A stretch of DNA of 64,000 nt, taken from Fontibacter flavus. Lineage in GTDB: Bacteria > Bacteroidota > Bacteroidia > Cytophagales > Cyclobacteriaceae. The notes beneath the pieces are model-generated. The model ran no database searches. It saw nothing but the letters and a program-made list of their open reading frames with translations, and was not told the DNA's origin. This document shows positions 18,162 through 26,076 of the stretch, in pieces (position 1 is the first letter of the stretch; each line of letters starts with the position of its first letter). A program made the translations under genes and the position numbers. Location: assembly GCF_042432905.1 (NCBI RefSeq), contig NZ_JBHLWI010000036.1, forward strand, positions 57,149 through 121,148, in the 5' to 3' direction.

Positions 18162-19613
18162 TCATCTGACACTGTATGACTGCATAAATGGTTGTCCATT
18201 TGGTGTCACTCCATCCAAGCGTAGCCTTCCACTGAAATTTTCTAGGAACTTTCCAACTTCTTCAGGATTTTTGGCTGGTTCACCATTGATAAATGTAATT
18301 ACAAAACCATTGTTTAGTCCCAAATCCCTGAGATAACCTCTGGTCATGCCGGTAATTTTAATACCGTGTTCAATACCCAATCTATCTCTTTCTATGGTAT
18401 TGACAGCTTCAAGTTGTGCACCAAGTAGATTGGAAGCGTAAAACTCCCTTTTGATGATGCCTGTACCACCTACCAGGTTTTGTAGTGTCAAAGAAGTTGA
18501 TTTTGAACTTCCGTTTCTTTTGTATTCAATTCGGATATTATCTCCAGGATAGTAATAGGAAAGGACTTCCTCAAAGCTTCCTTTGCCTGTGATAGAGATT
18601 CCTTCAATTCTGGTAATAACATCATTACGTTGTAGTCCGGATTTTTCACCAGCACCATTTCGGATTACATGAGTGACGATGACGCCATCCAGATTCTGCA
18701 GTTTCATTTCTTCAGCCAATTCCGGAGTGATTTCAACCACTTCGATACCCGGCACGGCTTTTTGGACTTCACCGTACCGGATGAGGTCATTCGAGATTTT
18801 CATGGCGATATCTACCGGTACTGCAAACCCATACCCTGTGTAAGAACCAGTTCGGGACAAGATGGCAGTATTGATTCCAACTAGTTCACCCCGAATATTG
18901 ACAAGGGCACCCCCTGAATTGCCGGGATTTATCGGTGCATCTGTCTGGATAAAAGATTCTAAAGGAAAGTCACCACCTAATATATTGATTTGCCTTTCTT
19001 TGGCGGATACTATGCCCGCGGTGACAGTAGAGGTGAGATTAAATGGATTACCGACTGCAATTACCCATTCTCCTATTCTGAGCTCACGACTACTTCCCTG
19101 TTTGATGGAGGGAAGATTTTGGGCTTCGATTTTCAGCACTGCGATGTCCGTATTTTTATCAGTGCCGATCAGTTTGGCAGGATAGGTTCTTTTTTGATGT
19201 ACGACATCAATGGTCTCAGCACGGTCAATCACGTGGTTATTGGTGATGATATAGCCGTCAGTACTGATGATAACACCAGATCCTGTGCTGACTCTTTGCA
19301 CGGGTCCAGTGCCGAAGAAATAATCAAAAATACTGTATCGCCTTTGGTCAGTTCCCGAAAAGTTTTTGATAAAGACCACAGAAGGAGTGCTTTTTTCAGA
19401 AGCCTCTACAAAAGAAACAGGCATGTTCAATGAGGCATCGGGTCCATTAGGAAGATCAAAATTTACATGATATCTGGGATTTTGTTTAATTTCCTCTGTT
19501 TGGGTGAGGGGAAGATCTTTCTTTTCATTGAAATGGTGAAATGTCCAGGCGCCTGCCAGACCAGCTATAAAGGCCACAAGGATAACTTTGATATTTTTCT
19601 CCATAATCTTCAT
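18162..19613 (-). CDS. HtrA/Do-type periplasmic serine protease with PDZ domains
   Basis: A 483-aa DegP/DegQ-like protease that degrades or refolds damaged envelope proteins. An N-terminal hydrophobic segment (about residues 8-22) serves as signal or anchor. The catalytic triad is H127 (ITNNHVI), D156 (NTDIAVLKI) and S233 (PGNSGGAL). PDZ1 begins near residue 285, and a shorter second PDZ-like region ends the protein. The start MKIMEK has a second in-frame Met three codons in. It is divergent from dxr-rseP, and both units serve envelope upkeep. No sigma-E-type promoter is evident. Confidence 0.95.
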   Translation of the reverse strand: MKIMEKNIKVILVAFIAGLAGAWTFHHFNEKKDLPLTQTEEIKQNPRYHVNFDLPNGPDASLNMPVSFVEASEKSTPSVVFIKNFSGTDQRRYSIFDYFFGTGPVQRVSTGSGVIISTDGYIITNNHVIDRAETIDVVHQKRTYPAKLIGTDKNTDIAVLKIEAQNLPSIKQGSSRELRIGEWVIAVGNPFNLTSTVTAGIVSAKERQINILGGDFPLESFIQTDAPINPGNSGGALVNIRGELVGINTAILSRTGSYTGYGFAVPVDIAMKISNDLIRYGEVQKAVPGIEVVEITPELAEEMKLQNLDGVIVTHVIRNGAGEKSGLQRNDVITRIEGISITGKGSFEEVLSYYYPGDNIRIEYKRNGSSKSTSLTLQNLVGGTGIIKREFYASNLLGAQLEAVNTIERDRLGIEHGIKITGMTRGYLRDLGLNNGFVITFINGEPAKNPEEVGKFLENFSGRLRLDGVTPNGQPFMQSYSVR

Positions 19614-19803
19614 AACGAAATTTCGGATTTTGGGTTAATTCATCACGGTGAATCTTTAAAAAACTGTACACCTATTTGCATGCCAAAAATACCGCATTTC
19701 AAAAAGACAAAAAAATTAGCAGGAAAAGTGCTTGATCCTTGTAATTTTGTCAGCTTGGAAGGGTGATTATGAATCTTTGTCCCCTTAATCAGTAAGTGAT
19801 TTC

Positions 19804-20970
19804 ATGTCAGAAAAAAAACACGTAGCCATCCTTGGCTCAACAGGAAGTATAGGGACACAGGCTCTAGAGGTCATCAAGTCCCACCCGGATCGGTTTGAAG
19901 TGGAAGTGCTTACCGCTCAGAATAACGCAGACTTATTAATTGCCCAAGCGCTGGAATTCAACCCCAATTGTGTGGTAATTGTCAATGAGGCATTATATTC
20001 CAAAGTTAAAGAAGCGCTTGCTCATACGGACATTAAGGTATATACCGGTGAAAAAGCTTTGTCACAGGTAGTGGAGATGGATTCAATTGATGTGGTTTTG
20101 ACCGCACTCGTGGGGTATTCTGGCTTATTGCCGACAATCAATGCTATCAATGCATCCAAGCAGATTGCATTGGCCAACAAGGAGACATTGGTAGTTGCTG
20201 GGGAATTGGTTACTGCACTTGCCAAAGAAAAAGGAGTGAACATCTATCCAGTGGATTCAGAGCATTCAGCTATATTCCAATGCTTGGTAGGGGAGTTTCA
20301 CAATCCTATTGAGAAAATTATCTTGACAGCTTCAGGCGGTCCATTTAGGGGAAAAGACCGTTCGTTTTTGGAATCAGTCACCAAAGAGCAGGCTCTGAAG
20401 CATCCCAACTGGGATATGGGGGCAAAAATCACCATCGATTCGGCATCCTTGATGAACAAAGGGCTTGAGGTGATTGAGGCAAAATGGCTTTTTGGCTTGA
20501 AAAGGGATCAGATAGAAGTGGTCGTACATCCTCAATCTATCATTCACTCTTTGATACAGTTTGAAGATGGTTCTATCAAAGCACAGCTTGGCCTTCCTGA
20601 TATGCGACTGCCTATACAGTTTGCATTGAGTTATCCTGATCGTTTGAAAGCAGATTTTCCAAGATTTGATTTTGTAAAATATCCGAATCTCACATTTGAA
20701 CAACCTGATATAGAAACTTTCCGTAATTTAAGGCTGGCATATGAAGCTATGGATAAGGGCGGTAATGCACCTTGCATACTTAATGCAGCCAATGAAGTTG
20801 TTGTGGCCGCATTTTTGCGGGACGAAGTTGGGTTTTTGGAAATGTCAGACTTGATCGCAGAAACCTTGGATAAATCGACTTTCATCCATCAGCCAAGTCT
20901 GGAAGATTATATTGAATCGGACAAAATGTCCAGAATTATCACACAAGAATTAATTAAGAGTAAAAAATAA
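19804..20970 (+). CDS. dxr: 1-deoxy-D-xylulose 5-phosphate reductoisomerase
   Basis: Dxr (IspC) makes 2-C-methyl-D-erythritol 4-phosphate in the MEP isoprenoid pathway. The NADPH loop is GSTGSIGTQ (11-19). The metal- and substrate-binding region is PVDSEHSAIFQCL, followed by LTASGGPFRG and HPNWDMGAKITIDSASLMNKGLE, which together hold the Asp/Glu metal ligands and the catalytic loop. At 388 aa it is full length. Its stop codon overlaps the first base of rseP (A of TAA and ATG), a dxr-rseP pairing seen in many bacteria. Confidence 0.97.
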   Translation: MSEKKHVAILGSTGSIGTQALEVIKSHPDRFEVEVLTAQNNADLLIAQALEFNPNCVVIVNEALYSKVKEALAHTDIKVYTGEKALSQVVEMDSIDVVLTALVGYSGLLPTINAINASKQIALANKETLVVAGELVTALAKEKGVNIYPVDSEHSAIFQCLVGEFHNPIEKIILTASGGPFRGKDRSFLESVTKEQALKHPNWDMGAKITIDSASLMNKGLEVIEAKWLFGLKRDQIEVVVHPQSIIHSLIQFEDGSIKAQLGLPDMRLPIQFALSYPDRLKADFPRFDFVKYPNLTFEQPDIETFRNLRLAYEAMDKGGNAPCILNAANEVVVAAFLRDEVGFLEMSDLIAETLDKSTFIHQPSLEDYIESDKMSRIITQELIKSKK

Positions 20971-22286
20971 TGGATACACTGATCATGGTGGCTCAGTTGA
21001 TACTGGGATTATCGATTTTAGTTGGCTTGCACGAGTTGGGTCACCTGCTCACTGCCAAAATGTTTGGCATGAGGGTTGAAAAATTCTCTATAGGCTTTCC
21101 TCCTAAGATCGTAGGGTTTAAATGGGGAGAAACAGAATATTCCATCGGTGCAATTCCGTTGGGAGGTTTTGTGAAAATTTCCGGAATGGTGGATGAGTCC
21201 ATGGATACAGAGCAGCTTAGTTCTGAGCCACAACCTTGGGAGTTCCGATCCAAACCGGCCTGGCAACGTTTGATTGTGATGCTTGGAGGTATCATTGTCA
21301 ATGTGATTACAGGGATCATCATATTTGTTACTTTGGTGTATCAAAAAGGTGAAACTTACTATTCTAGAGATCAGGTAGTAGAGCATGGTATCGTTGCCTA
21401 TGATATCGGCAAGATGATTGGTTTTCAGGATGGGGATAAGATTTTAGATATCAATGGTGAGCCATACAAAAGTATAGGTGATCTGAGCAGTGGTGAGGCG
21501 CTGTTGAGCACAGATGGTTATTACACTGTTGAAAGAGATGGAGAAGTCATCAAAATTGATATTCCTCGTGGTTTCATCAACTCTTTTTCAGATGAGGAAA
21601 GTTTGATGCGTTTTATCAATATCCGGACACCTTTTGAAGTAGGTCAGGTAATGCCGAATAGCCCTGCTGCAGGTATGGGCTTGCAGGAAAAAGATAAAAT
21701 TGTAGCTGTCAACCAACAGCCCGTCTACTATTTTGATGAGCTGCAATCTGCCTTGGCCAACAATAAAGGAGAAGAAGCACAATTCACAGTAGAAAGAGAA
21801 GGGAAAAAACTAGAAAAGAGTACAGTTGTCAGTGAAGAAGGAACTATTGGAATAGCTATCAATCCGCTTTTGCAGCCTGTTGTTCATCGATATGGAATTG
21901 GTGAGTCCATCACTAAAGGTACTCAAAGGGCCTTTGGTGTGGTCATTGTCAATGCTAAAGCTTTGGGTAAAATGTTTACAGGAGAAGTTTCTGCGAAGAA
22001 TGTCAGTGGTCCAATTGGGATGGCCAAGATTTATGGTAACAATTGGGATTGGGTAAAATTCTGGAGTATCACCGGTTTGATATCCATGATTCTGGCATTT
22101 ATGAACTTGCTTCCTATTCCGGCCTTGGATGGAGGACATGTGATGTTCCTGCTGTATGAGATGGTTTCCGGTCAGGCTCCATCAGATAGATTTTTGGAAA
22201 ATGCCCAAAAGGTCGGTATGGTGTTACTACTTGCTTTGATGGTATTCGCAATCGGTAATGATATCTTGAAAATTTTTACTACATAA
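20970..22286 (+). CDS. rseP: RIP metalloprotease RseP (site-2 protease)
   Basis: A membrane zinc protease that cleaves within membrane segments, including anti-sigma factors and signal-peptide remnants. The zinc site HELGH is at residues 21-25 in the first helix, and the second S2P motif NLLPIPALDGGH lies near the C-terminus. Two PDZ domains are fitted between them (around GKMIGFQDGDKIL and GQVMPNSPAAGMGL). At 438 aa it is normal. It overlaps dxr by one base and is followed by a clear terminator. Confidence 0.96.
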   Translation: MDTLIMVAQLILGLSILVGLHELGHLLTAKMFGMRVEKFSIGFPPKIVGFKWGETEYSIGAIPLGGFVKISGMVDESMDTEQLSSEPQPWEFRSKPAWQRLIVMLGGIIVNVITGIIIFVTLVYQKGETYYSRDQVVEHGIVAYDIGKMIGFQDGDKILDINGEPYKSIGDLSSGEALLSTDGYYTVERDGEVIKIDIPRGFINSFSDEESLMRFINIRTPFEVGQVMPNSPAAGMGLQEKDKIVAVNQQPVYYFDELQSALANNKGEEAQFTVEREGKKLEKSTVVSEEGTIGIAINPLLQPVVHRYGIGESITKGTQRAFGVVIVNAKALGKMFTGEVSAKNVSGPIGMAKIYGNNWDWVKFWSITGLISMILAFMNLLPIPALDGGHVMFLLYEMVSGQAPSDRFLENAQKVGMVLLLALMVFAIGNDILKIFTT

Positions 22287-22322
22287 TGTGAAAAATATAA
22301 GCTGAAAATCAATTAGTTATAC

Positions 22323-22357
22323 AAGGGTGGGGACCAAATGCCTCACCCTTATTTTTT
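22323..22357 (+). terminator. Rho-independent terminator of dxr-rseP
   Basis: AAGGGTG (22323-22329) pairs with CACCCTT (22344-22350), followed by ATTTTTT. It lies 37 bases after the rseP stop. Confidence 0.85.
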
Positions 22358-22565
22358 GCTATTATTTTTTTCGTTACAATTGTTCTTGTCTTAGACTTTG
22401 TTTGGTAAAACAGGTGATTGTCATGATGATTTTCTTTGTTTTATAATGAAGCGAAAAAGAATTTGGTTATAAGTCCATTTCTGATTCGGATAAGACTTTT
22501 ACATTCCTTGAAAAAGGCAAATCTTTTCCGATTTCAGTTATGATCTTCATTACCAATAATTCTTT

Positions 22566-23792
22566 ATGAAAGGTTTTCTACATATTTCACTGATTGGGTT
22601 GGTCGGTTTGATGCTCTTCACCTGTCCTGCATCTGCCCAGGATATCAATAGGGATTTCATCATCCTTCCTTCCGGACTTAAGGTAAATGGTATAATTGTT
22701 CGTTCTTTTGACCAACAACAATTTACATCCATAAAATTCACCAGCCTATTGGGGGAAGAAAGTGTTTATTCGCCTAATCAGATCAATGGGTTTGGACTGG
22801 AAAATGGTAGGCTTTTTTATAGCACCTTGCTACCAGGAGAAAAAGAAAAAGTATTTGCCCAACAATTCTTAAGCGGAACCCTCAGTCTTTTGGGGTATAA
22901 GGGTAATTTTTATATCAGTAATGGGAGGGAAATCACTTACTTGGAAGCAAAGTATGAAGAGACAAATATTTCGGGAAAGTCTGTAGTTTCTTTCCGCAAG
23001 CCATTTCTTGGAACACTTAATATTTTAATGGCAGGGGAATGCGGGACCAAATTAAGTGGAGCTGTCTTTACCACTCAGTATTCAGAACAGAGTTTGATTG
23101 ATATTCTTGTTAAATATCATCTTTGCGAAGGAAGGCCTTATGAAGTACATGTGGAAAGAATCCCGGTTATTCGGGTTTCCCCTTTTATAATGGCAGGAGG
23201 AGGTATGATGAATTCAATGGTTGCTTCTAGGTACGAAGACAGACAGGATTCATTTAAGAAAAAACTTACTCCTGCGATTTTAGTGGGACTTAAAGGATAC
23301 AATTTTAGGAATATGCCCAAAATTGGCTTTGATGCAGGAATAGGCTACACTAAAACATCTAATGTTGTCAATTCTGCTTATCAAAATCAAGCTTTAAAAT
23401 TAACTGGGACAGAAGAGTTTAGCATATCCACAGTTTTTACTCCATTTTTCATCAACTATTCATTCCAAAAGAATGCCTTAATGGAAACATATCTTGGGAT
23501 AGGTGGGATTTACAGGATGAACACTTATAAAAGCAATTTTGCTATTCAAGATAGGACCACTATCTATAACGGAATCACTATCCTTCAAGAGGGATCTTAT
23601 GTGGACTACAGAAGTCACAATATGAGCCCATCATTAAAATTGGGTGGTCATTTCAAGCATCAACAGAAGCTTGGGTTTATAGTAGAATTGCAGTTAAGCT
23701 ATTTATCGAACAGCTATACGATTAATCTAGATGCCAACACGGCCGTCTATAATGAGTTAGCGACATCAATTTTGTTTGGAATTAGGTATTAA
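22566..23792 (+). CDS. Exported outer-membrane-type protein of unknown function
   Basis: A 408-aa protein with a Sec signal peptide ending at ...TCPASAQ. The first half is mixed, with one short Cys-containing segment (AGECGTKLSGAVF). The second half (from about residue 200) shows repeated amphipathic strands (FIMAGGGMMNSMVAS, ILVGLKGYNFRNMPKIGFDAG, SILFGIRY at the end) typical of a PorT/OmpA-like beta-barrel. It is followed 13 bases later by a lipoprotein gene, so the two probably act together at the outer membrane. I do not recognise the family. Confidence 0.7.
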   Translation: MKGFLHISLIGLVGLMLFTCPASAQDINRDFIILPSGLKVNGIIVRSFDQQQFTSIKFTSLLGEESVYSPNQINGFGLENGRLFYSTLLPGEKEKVFAQQFLSGTLSLLGYKGNFYISNGREITYLEAKYEETNISGKSVVSFRKPFLGTLNILMAGECGTKLSGAVFTTQYSEQSLIDILVKYHLCEGRPYEVHVERIPVIRVSPFIMAGGGMMNSMVASRYEDRQDSFKKKLTPAILVGLKGYNFRNMPKIGFDAGIGYTKTSNVVNSAYQNQALKLTGTEEFSISTVFTPFFINYSFQKNALMETYLGIGGIYRMNTYKSNFAIQDRTTIYNGITILQEGSYVDYRSHNMSPSLKLGGHFKHQQKLGFIVELQLSYLSNSYTINLDANTAVYNELATSILFGIRY

Positions 23793-23805
23793 AAAGAGGA
23801 ACAAC

Positions 23806-25875
23806 ATGAAGACTATTAAAATATTTTTATTTGTGTTGGTTACAGTATTGATGGCTTCCTGTCAGACAGATGAGCTTGAACCGATCAGAAATCCAAGATT
23901 CAGTGTGGCATTTATTCAGGAATTAGATGCGTCAGGGGCACAGTTCGCAGCCAACGTCTATGATTTTGGAAATGAGGAGATTCTCGAATATGGCTTTGTT
24001 TATGCAGAATCTATTCAACCAAGAATTAACAACGCCGAGAGGGTATCCACTTCAGGAAGGCCGGGGCAGTTTTTTGAAATCAAGGCATCACATTCCATGC
24101 AAATGGGCAATAAATATTATGTGGCTGCCTATATGAAAACCACCTCAGGTTATGTCTATTCAGCCACAATAGAATTTAAAAGCATGGGGTCAGAAGGATT
24201 TGTTTATCAAAGGATGGAGATCCCAAATCCTCTGTACTTTGGTGATACCATTACCGTTTATGGTCAAAATCTGAGCAGAATCCCCAATAATTATGAAGTA
24301 TTTGTTGAAGGGCATCCGGCTAGAATTGTGCAGGTCAATGAAGGGAATTTCAGGTTTTTGTTGCCTGCTGAAATTTCATTTGATGATAGGATAATTTATG
24401 AAAATACCCTCAGGTTTTATTTTAGAATTGCTGGTAAAGACCTGATGGTTTCCTCACCTTTTTATTTTAAAAAACCAATTTTTGAAGCGACTCCTATCCA
24501 ACATGTGAATTATGATGAGGCGATTTACATTGAAGGGGATTTTTTGGAGTCACAACATGTAAGGGTGTATTATAAAGAAGAGGGATATGTATATGATTTA
24601 CCGGTAAGTCTTAATTCAAAAAATAAAATCGGTTTTAAACCTGCAGCTAGATTTCTTTCCCAAAGACCGAAAATTGAAGTTTGGATCCGAGGTGAGAAAT
24701 ATGAATTGTCAGACATATTTTCACTTAACTTATCTGATTTTGAACCTGGTCAGTCTTTTTCAATTTTTGCAGGGGATGGTATAACAGCCAAAACCATCAA
24801 TAAGAATATTCATAATCCATATTTCAATAGTTTGATTGGAGATGTTCAGGGGGCTTACGTCCAAGTATATGAGACTGGTTTAGAAAGCCAGAATGAAATA
24901 TTCTTTTCAATTGGGAGTGAATATAATGTGGTAGGCAGATCCAATAAAGTGTATTTTGATAATTACGGAAACAGGTCTACGAATTACGTAACAGTCTCCT
25001 TACTCAATCCATATCTACCTGTATTTCGTACTCCTGATAGTTTTCAATCTATAGCATACATGCAAGGGAGGGGGGTAAGTGATGGAGACAAGGGGTATTT
25101 TTTCAGGGAAAAACAGGTGTATAGGTTTGATCCAAATCTGATGACTCTTCAGGTTGTCGCCAATACCACAAACAACCAAGTATTCAACTTGGCCAATGTT
25201 TTCGCCATGAAAGCTCCTAATGGAAAAATTTATACAGGCGCTGATAATATTATTCCTCCGGGAGGCAGTATTGACTTTTTTGAGTTTGATCCTGCTACCG
25301 CCAAATTGACCAAATTACCTAATATCCCTACAAATTTCTCCCAACCTAGGGCTGTGTATACCACCGATCATTATCTTTATTACGATGGAGGATTTCTACT
25401 TACTGAAGGTGTTGGATATTCAGAATCAACAGAAAGATGGAGGTATAGTTTTGCGGGAAAAGTTTGGGAAAAAATGGTAGACACCATCGTGGAGGAGAGT
25501 TATATCAGAAGACATGTTCCATTCCGTTACCAAAGTAAGCTTTATCAGATTGGGCAGGAAGATGGGACATTTGGAAATATTCTGTTTGTGTTTGATGAAC
25601 AGACAGAGCAGTGGTCAAAAGTGACCACCTTGCAGGCCAATTCTGCAGTTACTACCAACGAAGTTTTTGTCATCGGAGATGAAGCTTATATGGGGTATGG
25701 AAACGGGCTTTGGAAGTTGGATTTAAAGACATTTGAGGAAACCCAGTTTTCTTTTATTGACGGTTATAATCTAAATTCCGGTTTGGCTCCTTTGGTTTCT
25801 GTAGGGTTAAACAACAAGTTTTACATATTTAACAGATATTACAGTATCCTTGAATTTGATCCTGAGTTTTTTTGA
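23806..25875 (+). CDS. Lipoprotein with IPT/TIG-like and Kelch-like repeats
   Basis: I use ATG 23806, which follows AAAAAGAGGA and gives a lipoprotein signal with lipobox MASC (the Cys is residue 20); the longer TTG start overlaps the previous gene. The 689-aa protein has an N-terminal fibronectin-like region, IPT/TIG-like domains (GDTITVYGQNLSRIPNNYEVF, then a similar second unit ending near residue 315) and a C-terminal beta-propeller with Kelch-type strands (VYRFDPNLMTLQVV, FEFDPATAKLTKLP, YYSILEFDPEFF). SusD- or PKD-type features are absent. A surface-exposed binding or scaffolding role is inferred from domain type and from pairing with the barrel gene upstream. Confidence 0.75.
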   Translation: MKTIKIFLFVLVTVLMASCQTDELEPIRNPRFSVAFIQELDASGAQFAANVYDFGNEEILEYGFVYAESIQPRINNAERVSTSGRPGQFFEIKASHSMQMGNKYYVAAYMKTTSGYVYSATIEFKSMGSEGFVYQRMEIPNPLYFGDTITVYGQNLSRIPNNYEVFVEGHPARIVQVNEGNFRFLLPAEISFDDRIIYENTLRFYFRIAGKDLMVSSPFYFKKPIFEATPIQHVNYDEAIYIEGDFLESQHVRVYYKEEGYVYDLPVSLNSKNKIGFKPAARFLSQRPKIEVWIRGEKYELSDIFSLNLSDFEPGQSFSIFAGDGITAKTINKNIHNPYFNSLIGDVQGAYVQVYETGLESQNEIFFSIGSEYNVVGRSNKVYFDNYGNRSTNYVTVSLLNPYLPVFRTPDSFQSIAYMQGRGVSDGDKGYFFREKQVYRFDPNLMTLQVVANTTNNQVFNLANVFAMKAPNGKIYTGADNIIPPGGSIDFFEFDPATAKLTKLPNIPTNFSQPRAVYTTDHYLYYDGGFLLTEGVGYSESTERWRYSFAGKVWEKMVDTIVEESYIRRHVPFRYQSKLYQIGQEDGTFGNILFVFDEQTEQWSKVTTLQANSAVTTNEVFVIGDEAYMGYGNGLWKLDLKTFEETQFSFIDGYNLNSGLAPLVSVGLNNKFYIFNRYYSILEFDPEFF

Positions 25876-26010
25876 ATCGATTGGTAATCTTCCCTAACTC
25901 CTTGAGATTGTGCTGAAAAATATTGTGACATCAGTGTATGTTGATCTTGTTTTAGGATAACCTGTCATTTTGTTCCTAAATAAACATTGGCATGTACATT
26001 GATTTTATAG

Positions 26011-26039
26011 GTAGAACCTTATTAAATTGAAGGTTCTAC
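26011..26039 (+). promoter_or_regulatory. Perfect inverted repeat in the lon leader
   Basis: GTAGAACCTT (26011-26020) and AAGGTTCTAC (26030-26039) are perfect 10-base arms around a 9-base loop, 38 bases before the lon ATG. There is no T tract, so it is not a terminator. The N9 spacing is like a CIRCE operator but the sequence is different. It could be an operator or a leader hairpin controlling lon. Confidence 0.5.
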
Positions 26040-26056
26040 TAAATTTTGATATCAAC

Positions 26057-26075
26057 ATGACAGGATAACTGTCAT
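26057..26075 (+). promoter_or_regulatory. Palindrome abutting the lon start codon
   Basis: ATGACAGGATAACTGTCAT has perfect 7-base arms around GATAA and ends one base before the lon ATG at 26077, so it covers the ribosome-binding region. A related direct copy (AGGATAACCTGTCATTTTG) lies at 25954-25972. Binding of a protein or folding of the RNA here would block initiation at 26077. Confidence 0.5.
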
Positions 26076-26076
26076 T

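Noticed and set aside
26011..26039. CIRCE heat-shock operator upstream of lon
   Set aside because: The N9 spacing fits but the arms (GTAGAACCTT / AAGGTTCTAC) do not match TTAGCACTC / GAGTGCTAA.
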